Source: Arthrobacter gandavensis (GTDB lineage Bacteria; Actinomycetota; Actinomycetes; Actinomycetales; Micrococcaceae). Taken from it: a stretch of 64,000 nucleotides of DNA. The stretch lies in assembly GCF_015355785.1 (NCBI RefSeq), contig NZ_JADKYW010000005.1, positions 1,243,394 to 1,307,393 of the forward strand. Direction: 5' to 3'. The position numbers were made by a program, and so were the translations under genes. The notes beneath the pieces were generated by a model. That model worked only from the letters and a program-made list of their open reading frames with translations, was not told the origin of the DNA and did no database searches. Below, piece after piece: positions 17,089 to 27,445 of this stretch. Each line of letters opens with the position of its first letter. Positions within the stretch are counted from its first letter, which is position 1.

Positions 17089-18402
17089 CTAGCCCAGGCT
17101 TGACGGCGTGGCGCCGACGTCTTTCTGGGGCTCATCCGGCATGGTGCCGCGCCAGCGGGCGATGGCCATCATGCCGTGGTAAATCACCAGGGTTGCCGCG
17201 GTGCCCAGGGCAATTCCCTCGAAGGTCAGGCCGCCAACGTTCCAGGTGTAGTTCGCAATGCCGATCACCAGGGCGACACCGGCCACCGAGAGGTTGATCG
17301 GGTTGGAGAAGTTCACGCGGTTGTCCACCCAGATCCGGACACCGAGGATGCCGATCATGCCGTAGAGCACCACGCCGGCACCGCCCAGCACGCCCTGCGG
17401 GATGGTGGCGATGAGGGCACCGAACTTCGGGAACAGGCTCAGCAGTACCGCAGTGATGCCGGCTACCCAGTAGGCGGCCGTGGAGTAGACCCGGGAAGCC
17501 GCCATCACTCCGATGTTCTCCGCGTAGGTGGTGGTGCCGGAACCGCCGCCGGCACCGGCCAGCATGGTGGCAACGCCGTCGGCCATCAGCGCCCGGCCGG
17601 TGTACGGATCAAGGTCACGTCCGGTCATGGCCGCCACGGATTTCACATGGCCGATGTTCTCCGCAACAAGCACCAGTACTACGGGGACGAACAGGCCAAT
17701 GACGTTGAAGTGGAACGTGGGAGCCGTGAACTCAGGCAGGCCGAACCAGGCTGCGTCATTGATGGCGGAGAAGTCCACCTCGCCCTGGATCATGGCGGCG
17801 GCGTAACCGGCCAGGACGCCAACCAGGATGGCAAGACGGCCGATCAGGCCCTTGAACAGCACCGTGGTCAGCAGGATCACCACAACCGTGACCGTAGCGG
17901 TGACGGGACCGGCTTCGTAGTTTGTGCGCGTGGTGGGTGCCAGGTTCAGGCCGATCAGCGCCACGATCGCACCGGTGACGGTGGGCGGCATCAGGACCTG
18001 GATCCAGCGGGTGCCGGCCAGCTGGGCAGCAAGGCCGATCAGGAACAGGGTGGCGCCGGCCATGATGATGCCGCCCAGCGCTCCGCCGGGGCCGTGCTGG
18101 TTGACTGCGGCCGCGATCGGGGCGATGAAGGCGAAGGATGAACCGAGGTAGCTGGGGACCTTCCCGGCAGTAATGATCAGGAACAGGATGGTTCCGATGC
18201 CGGAGAAGAACAGGGTGGTGGCCGGCGGGAAGCCGGTGAGCAGCGGAACCAGGAAGGTCGCGCCGAACATGGCCACCACATGCTGGGCACCAATGCCGAT
18301 GGTGCGCGGCCAGCTGAGTCTTTCATCCGGAGCGACGAATGAGCCGGGAGTAACAGTCTTGCCGTTTCCGTGGAGTTTCCAGTCCGTGCCGAACCTGCTC
18401 AT
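17089..18402 (-). CDS. uraA: Uracil/xanthine permease, NCS2 family
   Basis: A 437-residue proton symporter of the nucleobase:cation symporter-2 family with about 14 membrane helices, bringing uracil or xanthine into the cell. 'QHVVAMFGATFLVPLLTG' (helix 1) and 'PSYLGSSFAFIAPI' (substrate half-helix, UraA type) are diagnostic; 'AENIGHVKSVAAMTGRDLDP' and 'GSGTTTYAENIGVMAASRVY' are the conserved helix 8-10 loops with the Glu residues that bind uracil. The start is ATG 18402 with GGAAGG upstream. No pyrimidine genes adjoin it. The symbol is by family; uracil is more likely than xanthine from the SYLGSSFAFI motif. Confidence 0.92.
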   Translation of the reverse strand: MSRFGTDWKLHGNGKTVTPGSFVAPDERLSWPRTIGIGAQHVVAMFGATFLVPLLTGFPPATTLFFSGIGTILFLIITAGKVPSYLGSSFAFIAPIAAAVNQHGPGGALGGIIMAGATLFLIGLAAQLAGTRWIQVLMPPTVTGAIVALIGLNLAPTTRTNYEAGPVTATVTVVVILLTTVLFKGLIGRLAILVGVLAGYAAAMIQGEVDFSAINDAAWFGLPEFTAPTFHFNVIGLFVPVVLVLVAENIGHVKSVAAMTGRDLDPYTGRALMADGVATMLAGAGGGSGTTTYAENIGVMAASRVYSTAAYWVAGITAVLLSLFPKFGALIATIPQGVLGGAGVVLYGMIGILGVRIWVDNRVNFSNPINLSVAGVALVIGIANYTWNVGGLTFEGIALGTAATLVIYHGMMAIARWRGTMPDEPQKDVGATPSSLG

Positions 18403-18530
18403 GCGTGTGCCTTCCGAAAGGACAAAGGGGGATTGATTCGTGGAGAATGTTACCGGCGGGGCTTCTGTGCCACGCTATGTTGCACGCACCAACAAGTTTA
18501 CCGGGGAAGCAGAATGGCCGAGGGCGGCCT

Positions 18531-19427
18531 GTGACGGACGGATCAAACGTGGGAATTTCAGTTTCTGGACGGACAGTACTCATCACCGGAGCGGCCATGG
18601 GGATGGGCCTTCTGTACGCGGAGCGAGCGGTGCGTGAAGGAGCCGGGGCGGTGGTGCTCTGGGACCGCAACGCCGAGGCCCTTCAGGACGCGGCACAGCG
18701 GCTGCGCGGTCTCGGATCCGCTGACGTCCTGCCGTACACCCTGGACGTCTCGTCAACAGCCCAGGTGGCAGAAAAAGCCGAAGCGGTGCTGGCGGAAACC
18801 GGTGCGCCGGACGTGCTGATCAACAACGCCGGCATTGTTCGAGGCAAGTACTTCTGGGAGCACACCGGAACGGACATCGACGCCGTGATGGACGTGAACA
18901 CGCTGGCACCCATGCACATCACCCGCGCGTTCCTGCCGGGCATGATCGACCGGCGCACCCCCGCCCGCATCCTGAACGTCGCCTCCGCGTCCGGAACCCT
19001 GTCGGTGCCTAAGATGAGCGTGTACACCGCGTCCAAGTGGGCGGTGATTGGCTGGAGCGATTCGCTGCGCCTGGAACTTGAGGAAGCCGGGCAGGGCCAC
19101 ATCCAGGTCACCACCCTGATTCCGAGCTACATCAAGACCGGCATGTTCGAAGGGGCCCGCGGCCCGCTGATGACTCCGCTGATGGAACCTGAATACGTGG
19201 TGGACAGGGCCTGGAAGGCACTTCTTGCCGGCAAGGCCCGGGTCCAGCTGCCGTGGACCGTCCCGCTGGGCAGCGCCCTGCGCGGACTCCTGCCCCAGCC
19301 GGCGTGGGACGTGGTGGCAGGCAGGGTCTTCAAGGTCTACCAGTCGATGGACCACTTCACCGGCCGGCCGCCCGCGGACCCGGGGGCGGCAGCCTCTTCG
19401 GCGGCCGGCACCGGGAACCGGGCATGA
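18531..19427 (+). CDS. SDR family NAD-dependent dehydrogenase
   Basis: A 298-residue short-chain dehydrogenase. 'TGAAMGMGLLYAE' is the glycine-rich loop; the acidic end of strand 2 ('VVLWDRN') favours NAD over NADP. 'NNAG', Ser in 'NVASASG' and 'YTASK' form the catalytic set. A C-terminal amphipathic tail ('FKVYQSMDHFTGR') is common in SDRs acting on lipid-like substrates. The GTG start has GAGGG upstream; earlier in-frame codons lack a site. Its TGA overlaps the ATG of the ALDH gene, so the pair is an operon. I infer oxidation of an alcohol to the aldehyde used by the next enzyme. Confidence 0.83.
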   Translation: MTDGSNVGISVSGRTVLITGAAMGMGLLYAERAVREGAGAVVLWDRNAEALQDAAQRLRGLGSADVLPYTLDVSSTAQVAEKAEAVLAETGAPDVLINNAGIVRGKYFWEHTGTDIDAVMDVNTLAPMHITRAFLPGMIDRRTPARILNVASASGTLSVPKMSVYTASKWAVIGWSDSLRLELEEAGQGHIQVTTLIPSYIKTGMFEGARGPLMTPLMEPEYVVDRAWKALLAGKARVQLPWTVPLGSALRGLLPQPAWDVVAGRVFKVYQSMDHFTGRPPADPGAAASSAAGTGNRA

Positions 19428-20824
19428 GCGCCGGCAGTCCGGTACCTTCCCCGGCAGCAAGTGTGCCAGCGCGGGTTGCTGCGGTCCGCAAGGTTTACGC
19501 GAGCGGCCGTACCCGGCCGCTCGCATGGCGGAAAGAGCAGCTGAAATCCCTGATGCGGATGCTCTCCGAACGGGAACATGAATTCGCCGCGGCGCTGCGC
19601 GAAGACCTGGGGAAGAACCCCCTCGAGGCCTACCTCACCGAAATCTCCATCACCCGGGCCGAAGCAGCCCACGCGCTGAAGCACCTGACGGACTGGACGC
19701 GCACCACCAAGGTGCCGGTGCCGCTGGGCCTGCAGCCGGCGTCGGCCAAGGTTGAACCGCAGCCGCTGGGAGTGGTGCTGATCATCGCGCCGTGGAACTA
19801 CCCCGTGCAGCTGCTCCTCGCCCCGCTCATCGGAGCGCTCGCCGCCGGCAACGCCGCGGTGCTCAAGCCCAGCGAGCTTGCCCCGGCCACCTCCGCTGCG
19901 GTGGCCCGAATCCTGCCGGAGTACCTGGACCCGGAGGCCGTGGCGGTCATCGAGGGCGCCCAGGAGATATCCAAGGCGCTGCTCGCCGAACACTTCGACC
20001 ACATCTTCTATACCGGCGGGGAACGGGTCGGCAAGATTGTCATGCGCGCTGCCGCCGAGCACCTGACACCGGTGACGCTGGAGCTGGGAGGCAAGTCGCC
20101 CGCCGTCGTGCTGGACGGAAACCTGACCGCCGTCGCCCGGCGACTGGCCTACGGCAAGCTGATCAACGCCGGGCAGACGTGCGTTGCGCCGGACTATGTC
20201 CTGGTTACGGAAGACGCCGCTCCCATGCTGCTTCAGGCCCTCACCAGGGCGCTCCGTGAGCTGGTGGGCAAGGACCCGTCCCGCAGCGCCAGCTACGGAC
20301 GGATCATCAACGAAGGCCACTTTGACCGGATCCTGGGCTACCTGGCGGACGGGACCGTGGTTTCCGGGGGCCGCAGCAGCCGGGAAGACCTCTACATTGA
20401 ACCGACCGTGCTGGCTGACGTGGCCCTGGACGCTCCCGTGATGCAGGAGGAGATCTTCGGGCCGGTCCTTCCGGTGGTTACCGTGCGGGACCTGGACGAG
20501 GCGATGGAAATCATCAACGCCCGCCCTGTCCCGCTGGCGTCCTACCTGTTCACGTCCTCGGCAGCGCAGCAGCGCCGGTTCGAGCAGGGCGTGCGGGCCG
20601 GGTCCGTGAACCACAACGCAGCGATCGTGCAGCTGGCGGTCCCGGAGCTGCCCTTCGGCGGTGCCGGCGCCAGCGGGATGGGCGCGTACCACGGCAAGCA
20701 CTCCTTTGACACGTTCAGCCAGGCCCGCCCGGTCTTCTCGAAGGGAACGCTGCTGGACACCCTGCGCGTGGCGTACCCGCCGTACAACGGGTTCAAGGCC
20801 AGCGTCCTGCGCCGCCTGCTCTGA
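19424..20824 (+). CDS. Aldehyde dehydrogenase, ALDH3-like (fatty/aromatic aldehyde)
   Basis: A 466-residue NAD(P)-dependent aldehyde dehydrogenase. Conserved blocks: 'PWNYPVQLLLAPLIGALAAG' (cofactor site), 'LELGGKSP' (general-base Glu), 'NAGQTCVAPDYVLV' (nucleophile Cys), 'EEIFGPVLPVV' and 'LPFGGAGASGMGAYHGKHSF'. The short length, QTCVAPDY motif and the 'YPPY' C-terminal motif place it with ALDH3/coniferyl or fatty-aldehyde dehydrogenases. It starts inside the SDR stop codon (ATGA), implying coupled translation and sequential reactions from alcohol to acid. The substrate is inferred only from subfamily and neighbour. Confidence 0.88.
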   Translation: MSAGSPVPSPAASVPARVAAVRKVYASGRTRPLAWRKEQLKSLMRMLSEREHEFAAALREDLGKNPLEAYLTEISITRAEAAHALKHLTDWTRTTKVPVPLGLQPASAKVEPQPLGVVLIIAPWNYPVQLLLAPLIGALAAGNAAVLKPSELAPATSAAVARILPEYLDPEAVAVIEGAQEISKALLAEHFDHIFYTGGERVGKIVMRAAAEHLTPVTLELGGKSPAVVLDGNLTAVARRLAYGKLINAGQTCVAPDYVLVTEDAAPMLLQALTRALRELVGKDPSRSASYGRIINEGHFDRILGYLADGTVVSGGRSSREDLYIEPTVLADVALDAPVMQEEIFGPVLPVVTVRDLDEAMEIINARPVPLASYLFTSSAAQQRRFEQGVRAGSVNHNAAIVQLAVPELPFGGAGASGMGAYHGKHSFDTFSQARPVFSKGTLLDTLRVAYPPYNGFKASVLRRLL

Positions 20825-20827
20825 CTA

Positions 20828-20887
20828 ATCGAGATGACAGAAACTGCCCGTATAAACGCTCATACGGGCAGTTTCTGTGATCTCGAT
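20828..20887. repeat. CAGAAACTGC palindrome, copy 1
   Basis: Arms 20828-20853 and 20862-20887 (26 bases, one mismatch, 8-base loop). The outer arm ATCGAGATGACAGAAACTGC is shared with the copies at 22610 and 35771, while the inner six bases are specific to this copy but still pair. It lies between the converging ALDH and phosphoglucomutase genes. Confidence 0.85.
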
Positions 20888-20895
20888 GGGGGGAG

Positions 20896-22527
20896 CTAGG
20901 CGATCACGGAGTCCACGATGGCCTTGGCCTCAGCCTGGACCTCGCTGAGGTGCTCAACGCCCTTGAAGGACTCGGCGTAGATCTTGTACACGTCCTCAGT
21001 GCCGGAGGGCCGGGCCGCGAACCAGGCGTTCTCCGTGGTGACCTTCAGCCCGCCGACTGCGGCGCCGTTGCCGGGCGCCTCGGTCAGCCGTGCGGTGATC
21101 TCCTCGCCTGCCAGTGTGGTGGCAGTGACGTCCGACGGCGACAGCTTGGACAGCGCTGCCTTCTGTTCGCGGGTGGCCGGGGCATCAACCCGTGCGTAGA
21201 CCGGGTCCCCGAACCGGCTGGTCAGTTCACGGTAGTGCTGCGACGGTGTCTTGGACGTGGTGGCGGTGATCTCCGAGGCCAGCAGGGCCAGCAGGATTCC
21301 GTCCTTGTCCGTGGTCCAGACCGAGCCGTCCAGCCGGAGGAAGGAGGCACCTGCGGATTCCTCGCCGCCGAAGGCAACTTCGCCGGAGAGCAGGCCCGGA
21401 ACGAACCACTTGAAGCCCACCGGGACTTCCATCAGCCGGCGGTTCAGGCTGTCGGTAACCCGGTCGATCATGGAGGAGGAGACCAGGGTCTTGCCCACCA
21501 TGGCGTCGCTGCGCCAGCCGGAGCGGTTGGCGTAGAGGTACTCCACCGCGGCGGCGAGGTAGTGGTTGGGGTTCATGAGCCCGGCGTCCGGGGTGATGAT
21601 TCCGTGCCGGTCGGCATCGGCGTCGTTCCCCGTTGCGATGTCATACCGGCCCGCCTGGGCGATAAGGGATGCCATCGCGTCGGGGGAGGAGCAGTCCATG
21701 CGGATCTTCTCGTCCCAGTCCAGGGTCATGAAGCCGAACTGTGGATCCACGCCGGGATTCACCACGGTCAGGTTGAGGCCGTACTGCTCGCCGATGGCGC
21801 CCCAGTAGTCAACGGACGCGCCGCCCATGGGATCCGCGCCGATGTGCAGGCCGGAACCCTTGATGGCATCCATGTTCAGCACCGAGCCGAGGTCGCCCAC
21901 ATAATGCTGCAGGAAGTCGTAGGCACCCACCGACTCTGCCAGCCGGGCCTCGCCCAGCGGCACGCGCTGCACGCCGCGGAGGCCGTTCTCAAGGAGTTCG
22001 TTGGCGCGGTTGGCGATCCAGGACGTGGTTCCTGAATCGGCGGGTCCGCCGGAGGGCGGGTTGTACTTGAACCCGCCGTCGGCCGGCGGGTTGTGGGACG
22101 GGGTGATGACAATGCCGTCCGCCTGGTCCGTGCGGGTGGCGTTGTGGGTCAGGATCGCGTGGCTCAGGGCCGGGGTGGGCGTGAAACCGGTCCGCGCATC
22201 GATCAGGACGTTCACGCCGTTGCCGGCCAGGACCTCCAGCGCGGTGTTCTGCGCCGGCTCCGAGAGGGCGTGGGTGTCCTTGCCCATGAACAGCGGGCCC
22301 GTGATGCCGGCACCGGTGCGGTACTCAACGATTGCCTGGGTAATGGCGGCGATGTGCGGTTCGTTGAAGGATCCCTTTAGGGAGCTGCCGCGGTGGCCCG
22401 AGGTGCCGAACGCAACGCGCTGGCCGGGATCAGCGAGGTCCGGAGCGACGTCGTAATAAGCGTCGAGCAGTTCCGTCAGGTCAACGAGGTCGGATGGTTG
22501 GGCAGGTGTGCCGGCACGGTTAGACAT
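20896..22527 (-). CDS. pgm: Phosphoglucomutase (alpha-D-glucose phosphate-specific)
   Basis: Interconverts glucose-1-P and glucose-6-P, linking glycolysis to glycogen, trehalose and cell-wall sugar nucleotides; cytosolic. It has 543 residues, close to E. coli Pgm. '[13 protein letters not shown]' opens domain 1; the phosphoserine loop is '[12 protein letters not shown]'; the metal loop '[11 protein letters not shown]' and sugar-binding loop 'GGEESAG' follow; '[13 protein letters not shown]' is the phosphate-binding loop of domain 4. The start MSNRAG at 22527 is preferred by family; an ATG four codons upstream is also possible and neither has a strong ribosome site. Flanked on both sides by copies of the CAGAAACTGC palindrome. 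Confidence 0.95.
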   Translation of the reverse strand: MSNRAGTPAQPSDLVDLTELLDAYYDVAPDLADPGQRVAFGTSGHRGSSLKGSFNEPHIAAITQAIVEYRTGAGITGPLFMGKDTHALSEPAQNTALEVLAGNGVNVLIDARTGFTPTPALSHAILTHNATRTDQADGIVITPSHNPPADGGFKYNPPSGGPADSGTTSWIANRANELLENGLRGVQRVPLGEARLAESVGAYDFLQHYVGDLGSVLNMDAIKGSGLHIGADPMGGASVDYWGAIGEQYGLNLTVVNPGVDPQFGFMTLDWDEKIRMDCSSPDAMASLIAQAGRYDIATGNDADADRHGIITPDAGLMNPNHYLAAAVEYLYANRSGWRSDAMVGKTLVSSSMIDRVTDSLNRRLMEVPVGFKWFVPGLLSGEVAFGGEESAGASFLRLDGSVWTTDKDGILLALLASEITATTSKTPSQHYRELTSRFGDPVYARVDAPATREQKAALSKLSPSDVTATTLAGEEITARLTEAPGNGAAVGGLKVTTENAWFAARPSGTEDVYKIYAESFKGVEHLSEVQAEAKAIVDSVIA

Positions 22528-22609
22528 AGACCCAAGCATGCCAAAGATTCGGTTGTTCCGGCAGGCGCCTTACTTTCGTGCCGCCGTCGCCGCGTCTCCC
22601 GCACCCCAA

Positions 22610-22665
22610 CGAGATGGCAGAAACTGCTCGTTAGAAGCCTCTAACGAGCAGTTTCTGCCATCTCG
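22610..22665. repeat. CAGAAACTGC palindrome, copy 2 (perfect)
   Basis: Perfect 25-bp inverted repeat 22610-22634/22641-22665 with a 6-base loop. The outer arm is CGAGATGGCAGAAACTGC. It lies between the start of pgm and the stop of the ABC ATPase, both on the - strand, so it could end the ABC transporter transcript. Confidence 0.85.
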
Positions 22666-22700
22666 ACGGGAATTGCGGAGCGCGAACGGTTCAGACGGGG

Positions 22701-23489
22701 CTACTGGAGCAGCGTGCGGTCGTCCAGGCCGCCCTTGATCTTCTCGAACTCATGCAGCAGGTCCGGGACGGTCATGGACGCCTTCTGCGTGCTGTCCAGA
22801 TCCAGGATGATCCGCCCCTCGTGCATCATGATCAGCCGGGTGCCCAGGTCCAGTGCCTGCTGCATATTGTGCGTGACCATCAGCGTGGTGAGGTGGTGGC
22901 GGGCCACGATCTCACCGGTCAGGCGGGAGACCAGGGCGGCACGCTGCGGGTCCAGAGCCGCGGTGTGCTCGTCCAGCAGCAGGATCTTCGGCTCGCTGAA
23001 CGTTGCCATGAGCAGGGACAGCGCCTGGCGCTGGCCGCCGGAGAGCAGGCCCACCTTCGCCTTGAGCCGGTTCTCCAGCCCGAGTTCCAGCGACTTGAGC
23101 TCCTCACGGAACAGCTCCCGCTTCTTGGCGGACACCCCCCAGCCCAGGCTGCGGCGCTTGCCGCGTTCGTAGGCGATGGACATGTTCTGTTCGATGCTTA
23201 GCTGCGGCGCGGAACCTGCCATCGGGTCCTGGAAGACCCGGCCAATGAAGCGGGCCCGCTGGTAGTCGGCCAGCCTGGTGACGTCCTTGCCGTCGATGAG
23301 CACCGATCCGGTGTCCGGGCGCAGCTTGCCGGAGACCATGTTCAGCAGCGTGGATTTACCGGCGCCGTTGGAGCCGATTACGGTGATGAATTCCCCGGCC
23401 GCCAGCTCCAGGTCGATTTTCGCCAGGGCAACGCGTTCATTGACGGTGCCGGCGAAGAAGGTCTTCTGTACGTTGTCGATTTTCAGCAT
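22701..23489 (-). CDS. ABC transporter ATP-binding protein (TrpZ-like)
   Basis: A 262-residue ATPase subunit of the importer encoded with the two genes upstream of it. Walker A 'GSNGAGKST', Q-loop 'RVFQDP', signature 'LLSGGQRQALSLL', Walker B/D-loop 'ILLLDEHTAALDP' and His in 'VTHNMQQALDLG' are intact. The signature and 'DEHTAALDP' are typical of the TrpXYZ/DUF534-linked family. The start is ATG with GAGGAAAG; 16 bases separate it from the permease stop, so it is the last gene of a three-gene operon. The substrate is not proven: tryptophan or another aromatic/small metabolite by family. Confidence 0.9.
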   Translation of the reverse strand: MLKIDNVQKTFFAGTVNERVALAKIDLELAAGEFITVIGSNGAGKSTLLNMVSGKLRPDTGSVLIDGKDVTRLADYQRARFIGRVFQDPMAGSAPQLSIEQNMSIAYERGKRRSLGWGVSAKKRELFREELKSLELGLENRLKAKVGLLSGGQRQALSLLMATFSEPKILLLDEHTAALDPQRAALVSRLTGEIVARHHLTTLMVTHNMQQALDLGTRLIMMHEGRIILDLDSTQKASMTVPDLLHEFEKIKGGLDDRTLLQ

Positions 23490-23505
23490 GGTTGTGCTTT
23501 CCTCG

Positions 23506-24405
23506 CTAGCTGGCCGTGGTGACGTTGGACTTGCGCAGGCTGCTGAAGGTCGGCAGCCTGCGGAAGAGGCTCCACTGGGGCAGAATCAGGGCCAGGACCA
23601 CCAGCACCGCGGAAATGAGCTTCATGTCGTTGGGCTCGAAGCCGAGGTCCAGGGCCAGGGCGATGACGATCCGGTAGACCACGGCGCCCAGGATCACAGC
23701 CAGCGTGGAAACGACGATCAGGCGGGAACCGAAGATCGCCTGGCCGATGATGACGGAAGCGAGGCCCACCAGGATCAGGCCGATGCCCATGCCGATGTCC
23801 GCGAAGCCCTGGTACTGGGCCACCACGGCGCCGCAGAGGGCCACGAATCCGTTGGAGAGGGCCAGGCCCAGGATCTTCATGCGGTCGGTGCTGACACCGA
23901 AGCTGGAGACCATCTCCTGGTTATCGCCGGTGGCCTGCATGGCCAGGCCCAGGTCGGTGTGCAGGAACCAGTCCAGGAACAGCTTCACGCCTACGGCCAG
24001 CAGGGCAAACAGGGCGATGGCGACGGCGCCGCCCAGCAGCCCGTTCTCCCGCAGCGGGGTGATGAGCGTGTCTTCGCGGAGCAGGGACAGGTTGGAGGTG
24101 CCCATGATCCGCAGGTTGATGGAGTAGAGCGCGATCATGGTCAGGATGCCCGCCAGCAGCCCGTTGATCTTGCCCTTCGTGTGCAGCAGGCCGGTGACGC
24201 AGCCTGCGACAAGTCCGGCGCCGAATGCGGCGGCCGTGGCGGCCAGGGGTGGAACCCCGTTGATGATGGAGATGGCCGCCACGGCTGCGCCGGTGGTGAA
24301 GCTTCCGTCCACGGTAAGGTCCGGAAAGTCCAGGATCCGGAAGGTGAGGTAAACGCCCAGGGCCATGACGGCGTAGATAAGCCCCAGTTCAACAGCAGTG
24401 ATCAT
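23506..24405 (-). CDS. ABC transporter permease (TrpY-like)
   Basis: A 299-residue membrane subunit with eight to ten hydrophobic helices, of the branched-chain-amino-acid-type permease fold (PF02653). 'GLIYAVMALGVYLTFRILDF', 'DLTVDGSFTTGAAVAA' and the cytoplasmic loop 'QATGDNQEMVSSFGVSTDRM' (EAA-like) are characteristic of permeases partnered with PF04392 binding proteins. The start ATG 24405 follows an A/G-rich ribosome site. It lies 46 bases after the binding-protein gene and 16 before the ATPase. Confidence 0.9.
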   Translation of the reverse strand: MITAVELGLIYAVMALGVYLTFRILDFPDLTVDGSFTTGAAVAAISIINGVPPLAATAAAFGAGLVAGCVTGLLHTKGKINGLLAGILTMIALYSINLRIMGTSNLSLLREDTLITPLRENGLLGGAVAIALFALLAVGVKLFLDWFLHTDLGLAMQATGDNQEMVSSFGVSTDRMKILGLALSNGFVALCGAVVAQYQGFADIGMGIGLILVGLASVIIGQAIFGSRLIVVSTLAVILGAVVYRIVIALALDLGFEPNDMKLISAVLVVLALILPQWSLFRRLPTFSSLRKSNVTTAS

Positions 24406-24451
24406 GGAATTTCTTTTCCTTACAGCGGGGTGGGACGGTCGGCAGCAGGTG

Positions 24452-25441
24452 TTACTCGATGACCTCGTCGGCCTTTTCGAGCAGGGACTCGGGGATTTCG
24501 ATGCCCATGTTTGCTGCGGCGGTCTTGTTGATGACCAGCTGGGTCTCGGAGAGGGTTTCGATCGGCATGGTGGCCGGATCCGCGTCCTCTTCGAGGATCT
24601 TGATCGCCATCAGGCCGGTCTGGTAGCCGAGCAGTTCGTAGTCGATGCCCAGGGTGGCGATGCCGCCGGACTTCACGGCACCTGCGTCGCCGGTGACCAG
24701 CGGGATCTTCTTGGTCTCGGCGATCTGGACGACGGAGTCCAGGGCGGCCACGACGTTGTTGTCGGTGGGGATGTAGAAGGCGTCGACGTCGAGGGACTCG
24801 GCGGCCTGCTGCACCTCGGCGGTGTTGCTCACGGCAGCCAGCTTCAGCTCGACTCCGAGGTCCTTTGCGGCTTCCTGCGCGAGTTCGATCTGCACCTCGG
24901 AGTTGACCTCGCCGGAGCTGTAGACGATGCCGACGGTCTTGGCGTCCGGAGCCAGTTCCTTGATCAGTGCCAGCTGGTCCGCGACCGGGTTCAGGTCGCT
25001 GGTGCCGGTCAGGTTGGCGCCGGGGGCGTCCCATGAATCAACCAGGCCGGCTTCTTCCGGTTCGGTGACCGCGGTGATGAGGATGGGGATGTCGGTGATT
25101 GCCTGCGCTGCAGCCTGCGCCGTCGGAGTGGCGATTGCCAGCACCAGGTCCAGGTCGTCAGAGGCGAACTTGGAAGCGATCGACGTGGCTGTGGCCTGCT
25201 CGCCGGCCGCATTCTGCTCGTCGTAGGAGATGTTCTCGCCTTCGGTGTAGCCGTTCTCGGCCAGCGCCCGCTTGAATCCTTCCTTGGCGGAGGTCAGGGC
25301 ATCGTGCTCCACGATCTGCGTGATGCCGATCCTCACCATGTCCGAATCGCCGCTTGCAGCGGAATCCGAGCCGCAGCCGGTCGCCGCGAGGGATGCACCC
25401 AGCAGCAGGGCCCCCAGTGCCCCTGTCTTTGAACGCTTCAT
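24452..25441 (-). CDS. ABC transporter substrate-binding lipoprotein (TrpX/PF04392 family)
   Basis: A 329-residue lipoprotein: positively charged start 'MKRSKTG', hydrophobic core and lipobox 'LAATGC' with lipidated Cys near residue 23. The mature part 'VRIGITQIVEHDALTSAKEG' and 'DLVLAIATPTAQAAAQ' are conserved in the PF04392 (ABC-sub-bind) family, whose characterised streptococcal member binds tryptophan. It sits on the outer face of the membrane and delivers ligand to the permease. It is the first gene of a three-gene operon, with a leader of about 150 bases and an inverted repeat upstream. Ligand by homology only. Confidence 0.9.
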   Translation of the reverse strand: MKRSKTGALGALLLGASLAATGCGSDSAASGDSDMVRIGITQIVEHDALTSAKEGFKRALAENGYTEGENISYDEQNAAGEQATATSIASKFASDDLDLVLAIATPTAQAAAQAITDIPILITAVTEPEEAGLVDSWDAPGANLTGTSDLNPVADQLALIKELAPDAKTVGIVYSSGEVNSEVQIELAQEAAKDLGVELKLAAVSNTAEVQQAAESLDVDAFYIPTDNNVVAALDSVVQIAETKKIPLVTGDAGAVKSGGIATLGIDYELLGYQTGLMAIKILEEDADPATMPIETLSETQLVINKTAAANMGIEIPESLLEKADEVIE

Positions 25442-25646
25442 CGTTGCCCTTTCAGTGCGCTGCCCGGCGGCGGACGGCGCCGGCCGGGCAGGGTGTCGTT
25501 GTGCCGGACGCTGGCATCCGGTCCCCGGCCCGACGTCGTTGATCGGAGCCCGGCAAACGGGTGCGGTTCAGCACCGGCTGATTGAATGATACTAACTGTG
25601 AGGGCGCTTACATTGTCTAATGCGACGCGCGACGTGGAGACAGATG

Positions 25647-25665
25647 CATGCCAGAGCTTGGCATG
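25647..25665. promoter_or_regulatory. Inverted repeat CATGCCA-N5-TGGCATG upstream of ABC operon
   Basis: Perfect 7-base half-sites with a 5-base spacer, about 205 bases upstream of the binding-protein start. The size and symmetry suit a dimeric repressor site, but no regulator gene is adjacent. Confidence 0.4.
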
Positions 25666-25752
25666 AGCGGACAAATAATCGACCGTACGGGACCAAAATC
25701 CTCAGAGTGTCCAAGCGGATCGAAAGAGTTCAGCAGGCGGCGCATACGCAAT

Positions 25753-25783
25753 AAGTGCCCGTTTGCAATCCAAACGGGCACTT
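25753..25783. terminator. Hairpin downstream of POT transporter, T-run on + side
   Basis: Arms 25753-25765 and 25771-25783 (13 bp, 5-base loop) are followed on the + strand by TTTGTT and preceded by AATA. It is the first structure after the POT transporter stop on the - strand. Confidence 0.6.
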
Positions 25784-25809
25784 TTTGTTAGGCGATCTAA
25801 AGGAACGGG

Positions 25810-27282
<1,473 letters not shown>

Positions 27283-27445
27283 CGTTCAATAGTCCCAAAG
27301 CGCCGCTGTGACGGATTCGACGTCGAAAGCGAAAATCGGGGTGTTCTACCGGCTTCCATGCAAGTGTATGTGCTGATTATCACCGTCAAAACGGCACTTC
27401 TGTCCACATGCTGGACAAAAAGGCTCCCGATTAAGGCTCTGAATG

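Larger units (their letters stand above)
25442..25809. other. 368-base gene-free region: ABC operon leader, inverted repeat and hairpin
   Basis: It holds the - strand upstream region of the ABC operon (a weak TAGACA...TAGTAT promoter guess near 25590-25620), a 7-5-7 inverted repeat at 25647-25665, and a terminator-like hairpin at 25753-25783. I see no tRNA, riboswitch or convincing small ORF. A 78-codon - strand frame (25438-25674) has no Trp cluster. Confidence 0.5.

Noticed and set aside
25438-25674. 78-codon - strand frame in the ABC leader as a Trp attenuator peptide
   Set aside because: It has only one Trp and no Trp run, and no alternative hairpin pair is evident.
25685-25750. tRNA-like stretch
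   Set aside because: No cloverleaf could be formed; no matching acceptor stem or anticodon arm.
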